The translations under genes and the position numbers were made by a program. Of a stretch of 64,000 nt of DNA, positions 44,502-52,580 are shown piece after piece. The stretch is from Pollutimonas bauzanensis_A. Its GTDB lineage: Bacteria; Pseudomonadota; Gammaproteobacteria; Burkholderiales; Burkholderiaceae_B. The DNA is taken from contig NZ_JBEBUX010000002.1 in the NCBI RefSeq assembly GCF_040393045.1, positions 14,172 through 78,171 on the forward strand. The letters are read 5' to 3'. Position 1 is the first letter of the stretch. Each line of letters begins with the position of its first letter. The notes below the pieces were generated by a model. It had not been told where the DNA came from and searched no databases. It worked only from the letters and a program-made list of their open reading frames with translations.

Positions 44502-45476
44502 ATGAAAAAAATAACTCGCCGTATGCTGCTGCTTGGGATCGCTACAACTGTATTTTCATTGCCAACCATGGCACAACTGAGCGGGGGAAAAACGGTCACT
44601 ATTGTCGTACCATTTTCAGCCAGCGGGCCTACTGATTTCATTGCACGACTGCTTGCACAGCCCCTCGCAAAAGAATTAGGCATACCGGTCATTATCGATA
44701 ATCGGCCAGGAGCAAGCGGAAACATTGGTACCAAACGTGTGGTGGATGCCAAGCCAGACGGCTTGACACTGGTACACAGTACAGCAGCAATGCAGGCGGT
44801 CAATCCTTTAATGTATCCCGATGCCGGGTTCGACCCAACCCGCGACCTGATCTCGGTTGGCATCACAGGTGCGTTGCCCAACATACTAGTCGTACATCCT
44901 GATTCTGGTATTAAGACCGTTGAGGAGCTAGTCAAGAAAGGCAAGCAAGAAGGCGGCGATCTGAGCTTCGCGACGTTTGGCCCGGGGAGTTCGCCCGATT
45001 TCTTCGGCTCTTTGCTCAAGAAAACAACCAATATCACCAGCACGGCGATTGCCTACAAAGGGAGTGGCAGTGCGAGTACGGACATGTTAGCGGGCCGTAT
45101 CGATTTCATGTTTGACAGCATGACTACCAGTCTGCCCCAGATAAAAGCCGGGAAATTGGTGCCGCTGGCCATCACGTCATCTACACGCTCACCTCTCTTG
45201 CCCGAGGTTCCAACATTGAAAGAAACCGGCTACGGCGATGTTGATGTCAACTTTTGGTTCACCCTGCAGGTCCCCGCAACAACACCGCCTGAGCTTGTCG
45301 CCAAACTGCGCCAGGCAATTGATAAAGCCGTACAAGACCCTGAGTATCGCCAAAGCGTTGCAGCTCGAGGAGTCGAAAACTTCTATGTCGCTCCCTCAGA
45401 ACTTGATGCCTTTATCACTAGCGATACAAAAAAATGGCGGGAAACAGCACAATCGATCGGCATCAAGCCCGAATAA
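44502..45476 (+). CDS. Bug-family (TctC) periplasmic solute receptor
   Basis: The 324-residue tripartite-tricarboxylate-transporter receptor-like protein has a signal peptide (MKKITRRMLLLGIATTVFSLPTMAQ). Typical segments are TIVVPFSASGPTDFIARLLAQPLAKELG, VIIDNRPGASGNIGTKRVVDAKPDG, AYKGSGSASTDMLAGRIDFMFDSM and LKETGYGDVDVNFWF. Such proteins are greatly expanded in Bordetellae and bind diverse carboxylates. No TctA/TctB membrane genes are adjacent, so uptake needs an unlinked permease or the protein is only a sensor. It has a good ribosome site (GAGGATGGAGAG). Confidence 0.92.
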   Translation: MKKITRRMLLLGIATTVFSLPTMAQLSGGKTVTIVVPFSASGPTDFIARLLAQPLAKELGIPVIIDNRPGASGNIGTKRVVDAKPDGLTLVHSTAAMQAVNPLMYPDAGFDPTRDLISVGITGALPNILVVHPDSGIKTVEELVKKGKQEGGDLSFATFGPGSSPDFFGSLLKKTTNITSTAIAYKGSGSASTDMLAGRIDFMFDSMTTSLPQIKAGKLVPLAITSSTRSPLLPEVPTLKETGYGDVDVNFWFTLQVPATTPPELVAKLRQAIDKAVQDPEYRQSVAARGVENFYVAPSELDAFITSDTKKWRETAQSIGIKPE

Positions 45477-45501
45477 GTAGATTTGACGCGCGAGACGGAA
45501 A

Positions 45502-46707
45502 ATGCAGCCACTTAAAGGTATAAAAATTGTCGATCTGACCAAAGTCTTGGCAGGTCCATTGTGTAGCCAGTATCTTGGGGAGTATGGCGCTGACGTCATT
45601 AAGATTGAAACACCGGGCAGCGGCGACGATACACGGGGATGGCTGCCGCAGGACCAGGGCCAATCCGCGGTCTTTCTGGCAGTCAACCACAATAAACGCA
45701 GCCTGGCCGTTGACCTCAAATCCGAAGAAGGCCGCAAAATTGTTCATCGGCTAGTTGAAGATGCTGACGTAGTGCTTCAGGGGTTCGGTGGAGGAACCGC
45801 TAAGCGATTAGGCGTTGACTATGAAACACTGGCTTCTTTGAATCCCAGACTCATTTACTGTGAGATTTCCGGTTACGGTAGAAACGGACCCATGGGCAAC
45901 GAGCCGGGTTACGACGTGATGCTCCAGGCTTTTAGCGGCATGATAAGCACCATCGGCGACAAAGAAGGTCACTATGCCCGTGCCAGTTTTTCGCCGGTAG
46001 ATATCGGGACAGCCATGAATGGCCTCAGCGGTGTGCTGGCTGCAGTGATTGAGCGCAATCGAACCGGTAAAGGCATCTATCTTGAAATATCCCTGCTTGA
46101 TACCGCACTGGGCTTTATGACTTACATGGCCCAGAGCTATTGGCGTACGGGCGTGAATCCTAAACCAATGGGAACAGCACATCCTTCGATGTCGCCCTAC
46201 CAAGCCTTTCAGGCGGCAGACGGTCAAATCATGCTCGGGGCGGGCAATGATGCCCAATGGCGTCGATTCTGCGCAGTGGCCGGGTTGAACGACTATGTCG
46301 ACCACCCCGACTTTGTCACCAATGCTCAGCGCATGACCAACTTAGAGAAAACGGTGGCCCTGGTGCAAGAGGTTATGAAAACCAAGACAGTATCAGAGTG
46401 GCTGTCATGCCTGAGTGCCGCCGGCGTGCCATGTTCTCCCATTAACACGCTAGGACAGGCCTTGGCTCATCCGCAAGTGGCTGCGCGAGGTCTCGTCGTT
46501 GAGTCGAACCATCCAGTTCTGGGGGCACTAAAGAATATCGGTCATCCGGTACGGTTTGAGCAACAGGACCGATCTGCCTCCCGCCCCCCGCCGCTTCATG
46601 GAGAACATAGTGAACAAGTACTGCTTGAGGCAGGATATAGCCACGAATATATTCAATCGCTGACCGACCAGGGGATCATTACGAAACCCACCCAATCATA
46701 TAAATAA
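45502..46707 (+). CDS. CaiB/BaiF (class III) CoA-transferase, catabolic module
   Basis: The 401-residue family III CoA-transferase starts MQPLKGIKIVDLTKVLAGPLCSQYLGEYGADVIKIE. It has VNHNKRSLAVDL and the catalytic Asp in SPVDIGTAMNGLSG (about residue 168). It differs clearly from the paralogue at 15513. Placed between a Bug receptor and a crotonase, it probably activates the imported acid to its CoA ester for hydration or cleavage. The start lies 25 bp after the receptor gene. Confidence 0.9.
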   Translation: MQPLKGIKIVDLTKVLAGPLCSQYLGEYGADVIKIETPGSGDDTRGWLPQDQGQSAVFLAVNHNKRSLAVDLKSEEGRKIVHRLVEDADVVLQGFGGGTAKRLGVDYETLASLNPRLIYCEISGYGRNGPMGNEPGYDVMLQAFSGMISTIGDKEGHYARASFSPVDIGTAMNGLSGVLAAVIERNRTGKGIYLEISLLDTALGFMTYMAQSYWRTGVNPKPMGTAHPSMSPYQAFQAADGQIMLGAGNDAQWRRFCAVAGLNDYVDHPDFVTNAQRMTNLEKTVALVQEVMKTKTVSEWLSCLSAAGVPCSPINTLGQALAHPQVAARGLVVESNHPVLGALKNIGHPVRFEQQDRSASRPPPLHGEHSEQVLLEAGYSHEYIQSLTDQGIITKPTQSYK

Positions 46708-46752
46708 GCGCTTGCATCATTATTCAGCAAGCCCCCTCATTGGAGCGTGAAA

Positions 46753-47517
46753 GTGTCAACACTGAGCTACGAAGTCAAAAATCAAGTTGCAGAAATACTA
46801 TTTAATAACCCGCCAGTAAATGCCCTGTCAGAGGCCATGCTGGAGGATTACCTCGGCATGCTGGAAAAAGCATCCCGCGACCCGGAAGTTCGTGCTGTTA
46901 TTGTTGGAAGCAAAATACCCGGCCGATTTTCAGCTGGTCTTAATCTGATGGCGATTCACACCGGTGAACCAGGCAAAGTACGCGCTTTGCTCGACCGTTT
47001 ATATGTACGGATGACTGAGATCCAGTTCAATATGGGCAAGCCCACAATCGCCGCTATCGGTGGGACAGCTCGCGGTGGTGGTATGACGATAGCTGTCTCC
47101 TGCGACATGATCGTAGCCTCAAGCATGGCAACTTTTGGCTATCCAGAAATTGATGCTGGCGTGCTTCCGTCCATCCATTTCACTCATCTGCCGCGCATTA
47201 TCGGCCGACATCGCGCATTTGAACTGCTGTTTACGGGGCGCTCGTTTAGTGCACAAGAGGCGGTATCGCTCGGACTGGTTTCTCGTCTGACGGAAGATGG
47301 GCAAGAGCTTGAAGGCGCGCGTGCGCTTGCTCAAACTATATGTGGAAAATCAGCTGAAGTCGTGCGTACAGGAAAAAATGCCTTCATGTATGCCAATGAC
47401 AACGGTTACCGCCAAGCGGTGTCCGCAGCCGCAGACAGTTTCTGCAATGTGGCTGCGGCCAGCGCAGCCAAAGAAGGTATAGCTGCCTTTGTGGAAAAGC
47501 GTAAACCGGTCTGGTAG
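46753..47517 (+). CDS. Enoyl-CoA hydratase/isomerase (crotonase) family protein
   Basis: The 254-residue crotonase-fold protein has oxyanion-hole segments RFSAGLNLMAI (about residue 60) and GGTARGGGMTIAVSCDMIVAS (about 105), and YPEIDAGVLPS near residue 135. The usual catalytic Glu positions are not clear-cut, so hydratase, isomerase or hydrolase activity cannot be told apart. A GTG at 46753 is preferred to a GTG two codons earlier because GGAG lies 7 bases upstream of it. It is the last gene of the LysR/Bug/CaiB module. Confidence 0.85.
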   Translation: MSTLSYEVKNQVAEILFNNPPVNALSEAMLEDYLGMLEKASRDPEVRAVIVGSKIPGRFSAGLNLMAIHTGEPGKVRALLDRLYVRMTEIQFNMGKPTIAAIGGTARGGGMTIAVSCDMIVASSMATFGYPEIDAGVLPSIHFTHLPRIIGRHRAFELLFTGRSFSAQEAVSLGLVSRLTEDGQELEGARALAQTICGKSAEVVRTGKNAFMYANDNGYRQAVSAAADSFCNVAAASAAKEGIAAFVEKRKPVW

Positions 47518-47533
47518 GACACTAGTCCGCTGG

Positions 47534-47582
47534 CGTAGGAGTGCCCAGCATAGGGGATGCCCCTACACCGGGCACCCCTACG
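47534..47582. repeat. Nested palindrome between convergent crotonase and livF genes (REP-like)
   Basis: The outer arms CGTAGGAGTGCCC / GGGCACCCCTACG (one mismatch) enclose an inner stem TAGGGG-ATG-CCCCTA. It would form a very stable hairpin on either strand. It has no T run, lies between two converging stops, and repeats CCCCTAC, recalling REP/BIME elements. A transcript-end protector is also possible. Confidence 0.65.
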
Positions 47583-47603
47583 TCGGTTGCCAAAAACCGT
47601 AAA

Positions 47604-48338
47604 TCAGGCAGCCTCTTCCTCACCCAAATAAGCCGCCCGCACCTTGGGATCATCCAGCAGCTGTTTCGAGGGTCCCTGCAAAATCACCTGCCCCGACTCC
47701 ATCACATAGCCCCGATTGCTCGTTTCAAGCGCGAGCTTGGCATTTTGCTCGATAAGCAAAATCGTCACCCCTTCGGCAGCAACCGTGCGTATCACCTCGA
47801 AAATCTTTTCCACCATTAACGGCGCCAGTCCCATGGAAGGTTCGTCCAGCAGCAACAGCTTGGGGCGAGATATCATGGCGCGCCCCATTGCAAGCATCTG
47901 CTGCTCCCCCCCCGACAAAGTGCCAGCCGACTGAGCGCGTCGCTCCGCCAACCTTGGAAAGAGACTGAACACATGATCGGTGTCTTTCGATACGGCAGCC
48001 TTGTCATTACGAGTGTAGCCACCCATGGCCAGGTTTTCCGCTATTGTCAGTTGGCCGAAAATGCCCCGCCCTTCAGGCACCATTACCAAGCCCTGGCGCA
48101 CCAGCATGTAAGACTGCGTGCCCACGATGGATTTGCCGTCATACAGGATCTCTCCGCCGGCAACGGGAACCAGCCCGCATATAGCGCGCAGCGTGGTGCT
48201 TTTACCTGCCCCGTTGGCACCGATAAGGCTAACCAGCTCACCCCGGCCGACCGACAAATCCATGCCACGTACGGCTCGTATACCGCCGTAAGCCACTTCC
48301 AGTTGCCGTATCTCGAGCAAGTTATTCGTCTGGCTCAT
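47604..48338 (-). CDS. livF: Branched-chain amino acid ABC transporter ATPase LivF
   Basis: The 244-residue ABC ATPase has Walker A LIGANGAGKSTTLRAICGL (about residue 38), signature LSGGEQQMLAMGRAM, Walker B LLLLDEPSMGLAP and the switch His replaced in ILLIEQNAKLAL as in LivF. With LivG it powers the LivHM permease. The ATG overlaps the livG stop by 4 bp. It is the last gene of the livK-H-M-G-F set. Confidence 0.94.
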   Translation of the reverse strand: MSQTNNLLEIRQLEVAYGGIRAVRGMDLSVGRGELVSLIGANGAGKSTTLRAICGLVPVAGGEILYDGKSIVGTQSYMLVRQGLVMVPEGRGIFGQLTIAENLAMGGYTRNDKAAVSKDTDHVFSLFPRLAERRAQSAGTLSGGEQQMLAMGRAMISRPKLLLLDEPSMGLAPLMVEKIFEVIRTVAAEGVTILLIEQNAKLALETSNRGYVMESGQVILQGPSKQLLDDPKVRAAYLGEEEAA

Positions 48339-49201
48339 TGCGTATCCTTATTGGTTTTCGGCCTGTTTGCCGGTGCACTTACGACAGTCGCATGCTCTGC
48401 CGCCCCGGCGCCCAGGTAGGCTTCGATCACTTTGGGATTTCGCTGCACGTCGACAGGCTTACCCTCGGCAAGCACTTTGCCATACTCCAGCACCAACACA
48501 CGATTGCACAAACCCATGACCAGCTTCATATCGTGCTCGATCAAGAGCACCGTAACGCCATCGCCACGTATCTTTTCAATCAACCGCCGCAGCACAACGG
48601 TTTCCGATGCATTCATGCCCGCAGCGGGTTCATCCAAAGCCAGCAAGGTCGGCTCTGTGGCCAATGCCCGGGCAATTTCAAGCCGGCGTTGATCCCCGTA
48701 AGGCAAGGACTGAGCGACGTCGTTGGCACGATGACCAATGCCGACATACTCCAGTAGCTCCTTGGCACGCTGCTCGATGGCAAGCTCCTCGGCACGCGTG
48801 CGCTTGTTGCGGGTCACAGCCCCCCACACGCCGGCCCGCGTGCGGATATGCCGACCTATCATTACGTTCTCTATAGCGCTTAAATTGCCGAACAGGCGTA
48901 TGTTCTGAAAAGTACGAGCCAGGCCCACCATGGCTATCTGGTGCGGCTTCAGGCGGGTCAGTTGGTGCCCCATGAAATTGCATGACCCGGACTCCGGCAC
49001 GTACAAGCTGGTAAGCACATTGAACAGCGTCGTTTTCCCCGCCCCGTTAGGGCCGATAAGACCGTAGATATCGCCCTTGCATATGGAAAAGCTGACGTCG
49101 GACAACGCTTGCAGGCCACCGAAGCGCTTGCTCAACTTGTTTGCGACAAGCAGCAACTCTGGCATGGAGCGAGCATCGATGTTTTCAGTAGCGTTAATCA
49201 T
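48335..49201 (-). CDS. livG: Branched-chain amino acid ABC transporter ATPase LivG
   Basis: The 288-residue ABC ATPase has Walker A LIGPNGAGKTTLFNVLTSLY (about residue 47), the LivG-type insert GVWGAVTRNKRTRAEELAIE, signature LPYGDQRRLEIARAL and Walker B LLALDEPAAGMN. The ATG at 49201 overlaps the livM stop (ATGA). A shorter start at MPELLLVANK is also plausible, because the first dozen residues are not typical. Confidence 0.93.
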   Translation of the reverse strand: MINATENIDARSMPELLLVANKLSKRFGGLQALSDVSFSICKGDIYGLIGPNGAGKTTLFNVLTSLYVPESGSCNFMGHQLTRLKPHQIAMVGLARTFQNIRLFGNLSAIENVMIGRHIRTRAGVWGAVTRNKRTRAEELAIEQRAKELLEYVGIGHRANDVAQSLPYGDQRRLEIARALATEPTLLALDEPAAGMNASETVVLRRLIEKIRGDGVTVLLIEHDMKLVMGLCNRVLVLEYGKVLAEGKPVDVQRNPKVIEAYLGAGAAEHATVVSAPANRPKTNKDTQ

Positions 49202-50286
49202 GCCTTGCCCTCCTTCGCGCCAGTAAGTTCCCGACGACGAACCGCCGATGGCCACAACCCCGCTGGTCGGAAGATCATGACGAGCACAAGTGCAAAGCCG
49301 AACATCAGCATGCGTATCCCTTCAGGGTCCAAAATGACGTCGCCAAACAAGGTTTGCTGCAAAGGCACTACGACCGCCCGCAAAAGCTCGGGAAAGACCG
49401 ATAGCAAAATCGCACCCAATATGACACCCGGGATATGCCCCATCCCGCCCAGCACCACCATGCACAGTACGGAAATGGATTCCGTAAGGCTAAAGCTTTC
49501 CGGGCTGACAAAACCCTGCATGGACGCAAACATAGCGCCTGCCACCCCGCCAAAGCTTGCGCCCATGGAAAAGGCCAGCAGCTTGATGTTGCGGGTGTTA
49601 ATGCCCATGGCCTTGGCAGCCACCTCATCTTCGCGCACAGCTTCCCAGGCGCGTCCTATGCGAGAATTCTGTAACCGGGCGCATATGATTACGATGATGA
49701 TCGTGATCAAGAGCAACAAGTAATAGTATTTCTCGGGACCTGTGATGCGGAAGCCGAAAATCTCCTGGCTACGGCCGAAAAGAAAGCCATTGACCGAAAA
49801 CGTGTCAACCCGGTTTATTCCTTGGGGACCATTGGTGATATTGATAGGCGCATCCAGATTATTCATGAAGATGCGGACAATCTCGCCAAACCCCAGCGTT
49901 ACGATAGCCAGGTAGTCACCTCTTAACTTGAGCGTGGGCGCCCCCAATAACGCACCGAAGATAGCAGCCAAGAGCACGCCAGCCGGCAACACTACCCAGA
50001 ACGGCAGGTGCAGCCCAAAATGCGGCGAAGCCAGCAATGCCCATACATAAGCGCCAACCGCATAGAACGCGATATAGCCAAGGTCCAGCAAACCGGCAAA
50101 ACCCACGACAATATTCAGGCCAAGCGCGAGCATGACGTACAACAGCGCAAAGTTAAGCGTGCGCACCCAGCTTTGCCCGGCCATGCCAAGCACAAAGGGC
50201 AGCACAGCCAGCACGGTTCCAAATAGTGCAATGCCCAGCCATACTTTGAACGACACGCCGGTGCTGGAAGTAGAAGAATGGCTCAT
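49198..50286 (-). CDS. livM: Branched-chain amino acid ABC transporter permease LivM
   Basis: The 362-residue permease has about 9-10 helices and the LivM landmarks ALGLNIVVGFAGLLDLGYIAFYAVGAY, LKLRGDYLAIVTLGFGEIVRIFMNN and the EAA-like loop SRIGRAWEAVREDEVAAKAMGINTRNIKLLAF. It pairs with LivH in the membrane. It overlaps both livH and livG by 4 bp, consistent with a tightly coupled operon. Confidence 0.95.
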   Translation of the reverse strand: MSHSSTSSTGVSFKVWLGIALFGTVLAVLPFVLGMAGQSWVRTLNFALLYVMLALGLNIVVGFAGLLDLGYIAFYAVGAYVWALLASPHFGLHLPFWVVLPAGVLLAAIFGALLGAPTLKLRGDYLAIVTLGFGEIVRIFMNNLDAPINITNGPQGINRVDTFSVNGFLFGRSQEIFGFRITGPEKYYYLLLLITIIIVIICARLQNSRIGRAWEAVREDEVAAKAMGINTRNIKLLAFSMGASFGGVAGAMFASMQGFVSPESFSLTESISVLCMVVLGGMGHIPGVILGAILLSVFPELLRAVVVPLQQTLFGDVILDPEGIRMLMFGFALVLVMIFRPAGLWPSAVRRRELTGAKEGKA

Positions 50287-51215
50287 GCGCGGTCTCCTAC
50301 ACGTTCGCCCAGCAATCCTGACGGACGGAAAACCAGCACCAGGATCAACACGATAAACGAGAATACATCCTGATAGTTGCTACCGAACACGCCATTAGTC
50401 AGATCCCCGATGTATCCGGCACCCAACGATTCGATTATGCCCAGCAGCAGTCCGCCCAGCATGGCGCCGCCTAGGTTGCCAATACCACCCAACACCGCAG
50501 CGGTGAACGCCTTAAGGCCCAGCAGAAAGCCCATGGTGTACTGCGCGACGCCATAATATGTGGTGACCATCACGCCCGCCACGGCGGCAAGCGCAGAGCC
50601 AATCAGGAAGGCGGCTGCGATCACTGTATTAATGTTCACCCCCATCAGACCGGCCACCTCGCGATTCTGCGCGGTAGCCCGCATGGCGGTTCCCAGACGA
50701 GTGCGATGCACCACAAGCAACAGACCCGCCATGATGGCAGTGGCGGTCAGGATAATAATGACTTGCAGCAGACTAATCCGTGCGCCGCCTATCGGAAATA
50801 TGACGGGCTCGATAATGTGCGGAAAACTGAGATAGTTGCGTCCCCAAACCATCATCGCTATGTTCTGGATAATGATGGAAACGCCAATTGCGGTGATCAG
50901 TGCGGCCAGTCGCGGCGCTCGACGTAGCGGACGGTAAGCGTAACGCTCAGCCAGCCAGCCCAAGGCCATGCAAACCGGAATAGAAACCAGCAATGCCACG
51001 ATAATGGCGAACCATGCCGAAACGCTGCCCGGGTCGGCGCCAATAAGCGTCACCACCATCGTGGTCGCTACCATTGCGCCCACCATGACGACGTCGCCAT
51101 GGGCGAAATTGATAAGGCCTATGATTCCATAAACCATGGTGTAGCCAAGGGCAACCAGGGCATATACGCTGCCCACCGTGATGCCATTGATCAACTGTTG
51201 TATGAGAATATCCAT
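50283..51215 (-). CDS. livH: Branched-chain amino acid ABC transporter permease LivH
   Basis: The 310-residue inner-membrane permease has the N-terminal LINGITVGSVYALVALGYTMVYGIIGLINFAHGDVVMVGA, the loop RTRLGTAMRATAQNREVAGLMGVN and GFLLGLKAFTAAVLGGIGNLGGAMLGG, all characteristic of LivH. It lies 69 bp downstream of the binding-protein gene. Substrate range is set by the binding protein; linkage to putA allows proline among the substrates. Confidence 0.95.
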   Translation of the reverse strand: MDILIQQLINGITVGSVYALVALGYTMVYGIIGLINFAHGDVVMVGAMVATTMVVTLIGADPGSVSAWFAIIVALLVSIPVCMALGWLAERYAYRPLRRAPRLAALITAIGVSIIIQNIAMMVWGRNYLSFPHIIEPVIFPIGGARISLLQVIIILTATAIMAGLLLVVHRTRLGTAMRATAQNREVAGLMGVNINTVIAAAFLIGSALAAVAGVMVTTYYGVAQYTMGFLLGLKAFTAAVLGGIGNLGGAMLGGLLLGIIESLGAGYIGDLTNGVFGSNYQDVFSFIVLILVLVFRPSGLLGERVGDRA

Positions 51216-51284
51216 GCTTTATGACTCTGAAAATGGGGCCGGCAAGCGCCGGCCCGCAAAAAACCACAAAAAATCGACGCAGCC

Positions 51285-52445
51285 TTAATTGGCCTTGCTG
51301 ACCATGGTTTTCACCATTTCCCACTTGCCATTCTTCACTTCATAAATGGTGACCGAGATTTCCTTCAGATCGCCTTTGCTGTCATAAGCGATATTTTGGC
51401 TGGTCGCGCCAGTACGCGAAAGCGCGGCAAGCTTGGGCAAGTAAGCTTTGGGTTTGGCCGAACCGGCTTCTTTCATGGCGGTGATCATGTTCCAGGCGCC
51501 ATCATAAGCATAGGGAGCGTAAACGCCGGGCTCGACTTTGAAACGCGCTTTGTAGTCGGCTTCAAATTTTTCTCCGGCGGCCATTTGCTTAAGCGGCACG
51601 CCAGCCAGCGAGGCGTAAGTGCCATTGGCGGCATCGCCGGCAAGTTTAAGGAAAGTGTCGCTACGCGTCATTTCACCCGAAACCAGCGGAGCCTTGATAC
51701 CTAGCGTGGCCATTTGACGACGCATTGGGCCGGACTGCGCATCCAGCCCGCCAAAGAAGATGGCTGCAGGTTCTTTGGATTTGATGTTGGTCAGAATAGA
51801 AGTGAAATCGTTGGCTTTGTCAGTGGTGTATTCGCGCGCAATCACTTTTCCGCCGGCGGCTTCCACGGCTTTGGCAACCTGATCCGCCAACCCCTGGCCA
51901 TAAGCGGTACGATCATCGATCAAGGCAACAGTTTTCGCGCCCAAATCTTTGACGATGAATTCACCCGCAGCTGCGCCCTGCTGGGTGTCGCTGGTCATCA
52001 TGCGGAATGTGGTGTCATAGCCCTGATCGGTGTATTCGGGCGACGTGGCCATGGCGATTTGCGGCAAGCCGGCATCGTTGTAGACGCTGGATGCGGGAAT
52101 GGTCGTGCCGGAATTGAAGTGGCCCAATACGCCATCGACGCCTTGGTCCACGATTTGTTGCGCTACCTGCACAGCAGTACGCGGGTCGGCCTGGTCATCA
52201 CGCGAGACGAGTTCGAACTTGGCGGTTTTACCGTCGAGCTGGATATTTTGCTTGTTAGCCTCTTCAAGCGCCAGGGTCAGGCCGTTTTTCATGTCTTCGC
52301 CATAATGCGACTGCGGCCCGGTCAACGGAGCGGCAAAGCCCAGTTTGACAACCGTATTGTCGGCTGCCTGAGCCTGGCCCAACGCAAAGCTTGCCATCAC
52401 GGCGGCTGTTGCAGCTAAAAGCTTGAATCCTTTAATGGATTTCAT
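51285..52445 (-). CDS. Branched-chain amino acid ABC transporter binding protein (LivJ/LivK type)
   Basis: The 386-residue periplasmic binding protein has a Sec signal peptide (LLAATAAVMASFALGQAQAAD, cleavage at about residue 27). It has the type I fold segments KLGFAAPLTGPQSHYGEDMKNGLTLALEEAN, GVLGHFNSGTTIPASSVYNDAGLPQIAMATSPEYTDQGY and TVALIDDRTAYGQGLADQ. It delivers Leu, Ile, Val or related amino acids to LivHMGF. A GGAGAT ribosome site is present. It lies 135 bp downstream of putA on the same strand. Confidence 0.93.
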   Translation of the reverse strand: MKSIKGFKLLAATAAVMASFALGQAQAADNTVVKLGFAAPLTGPQSHYGEDMKNGLTLALEEANKQNIQLDGKTAKFELVSRDDQADPRTAVQVAQQIVDQGVDGVLGHFNSGTTIPASSVYNDAGLPQIAMATSPEYTDQGYDTTFRMMTSDTQQGAAAGEFIVKDLGAKTVALIDDRTAYGQGLADQVAKAVEAAGGKVIAREYTTDKANDFTSILTNIKSKEPAAIFFGGLDAQSGPMRRQMATLGIKAPLVSGEMTRSDTFLKLAGDAANGTYASLAGVPLKQMAAGEKFEADYKARFKVEPGVYAPYAYDGAWNMITAMKEAGSAKPKAYLPKLAALSRTGATSQNIAYDSKGDLKEISVTIYEVKNGKWEMVKTMVSKAN

Positions 52446-52580
52446 ATTTATCTCCGGTATATAAGAAGAATATTAATTAGCCCGAGTGCGGGTAGCACCT
52501 GGGATTACACCAAAAGCACAACCTATTTTTAATTGGTCGTAACCCTTAATAAAACATCATTGCTGCATCAGGGCTTATAG

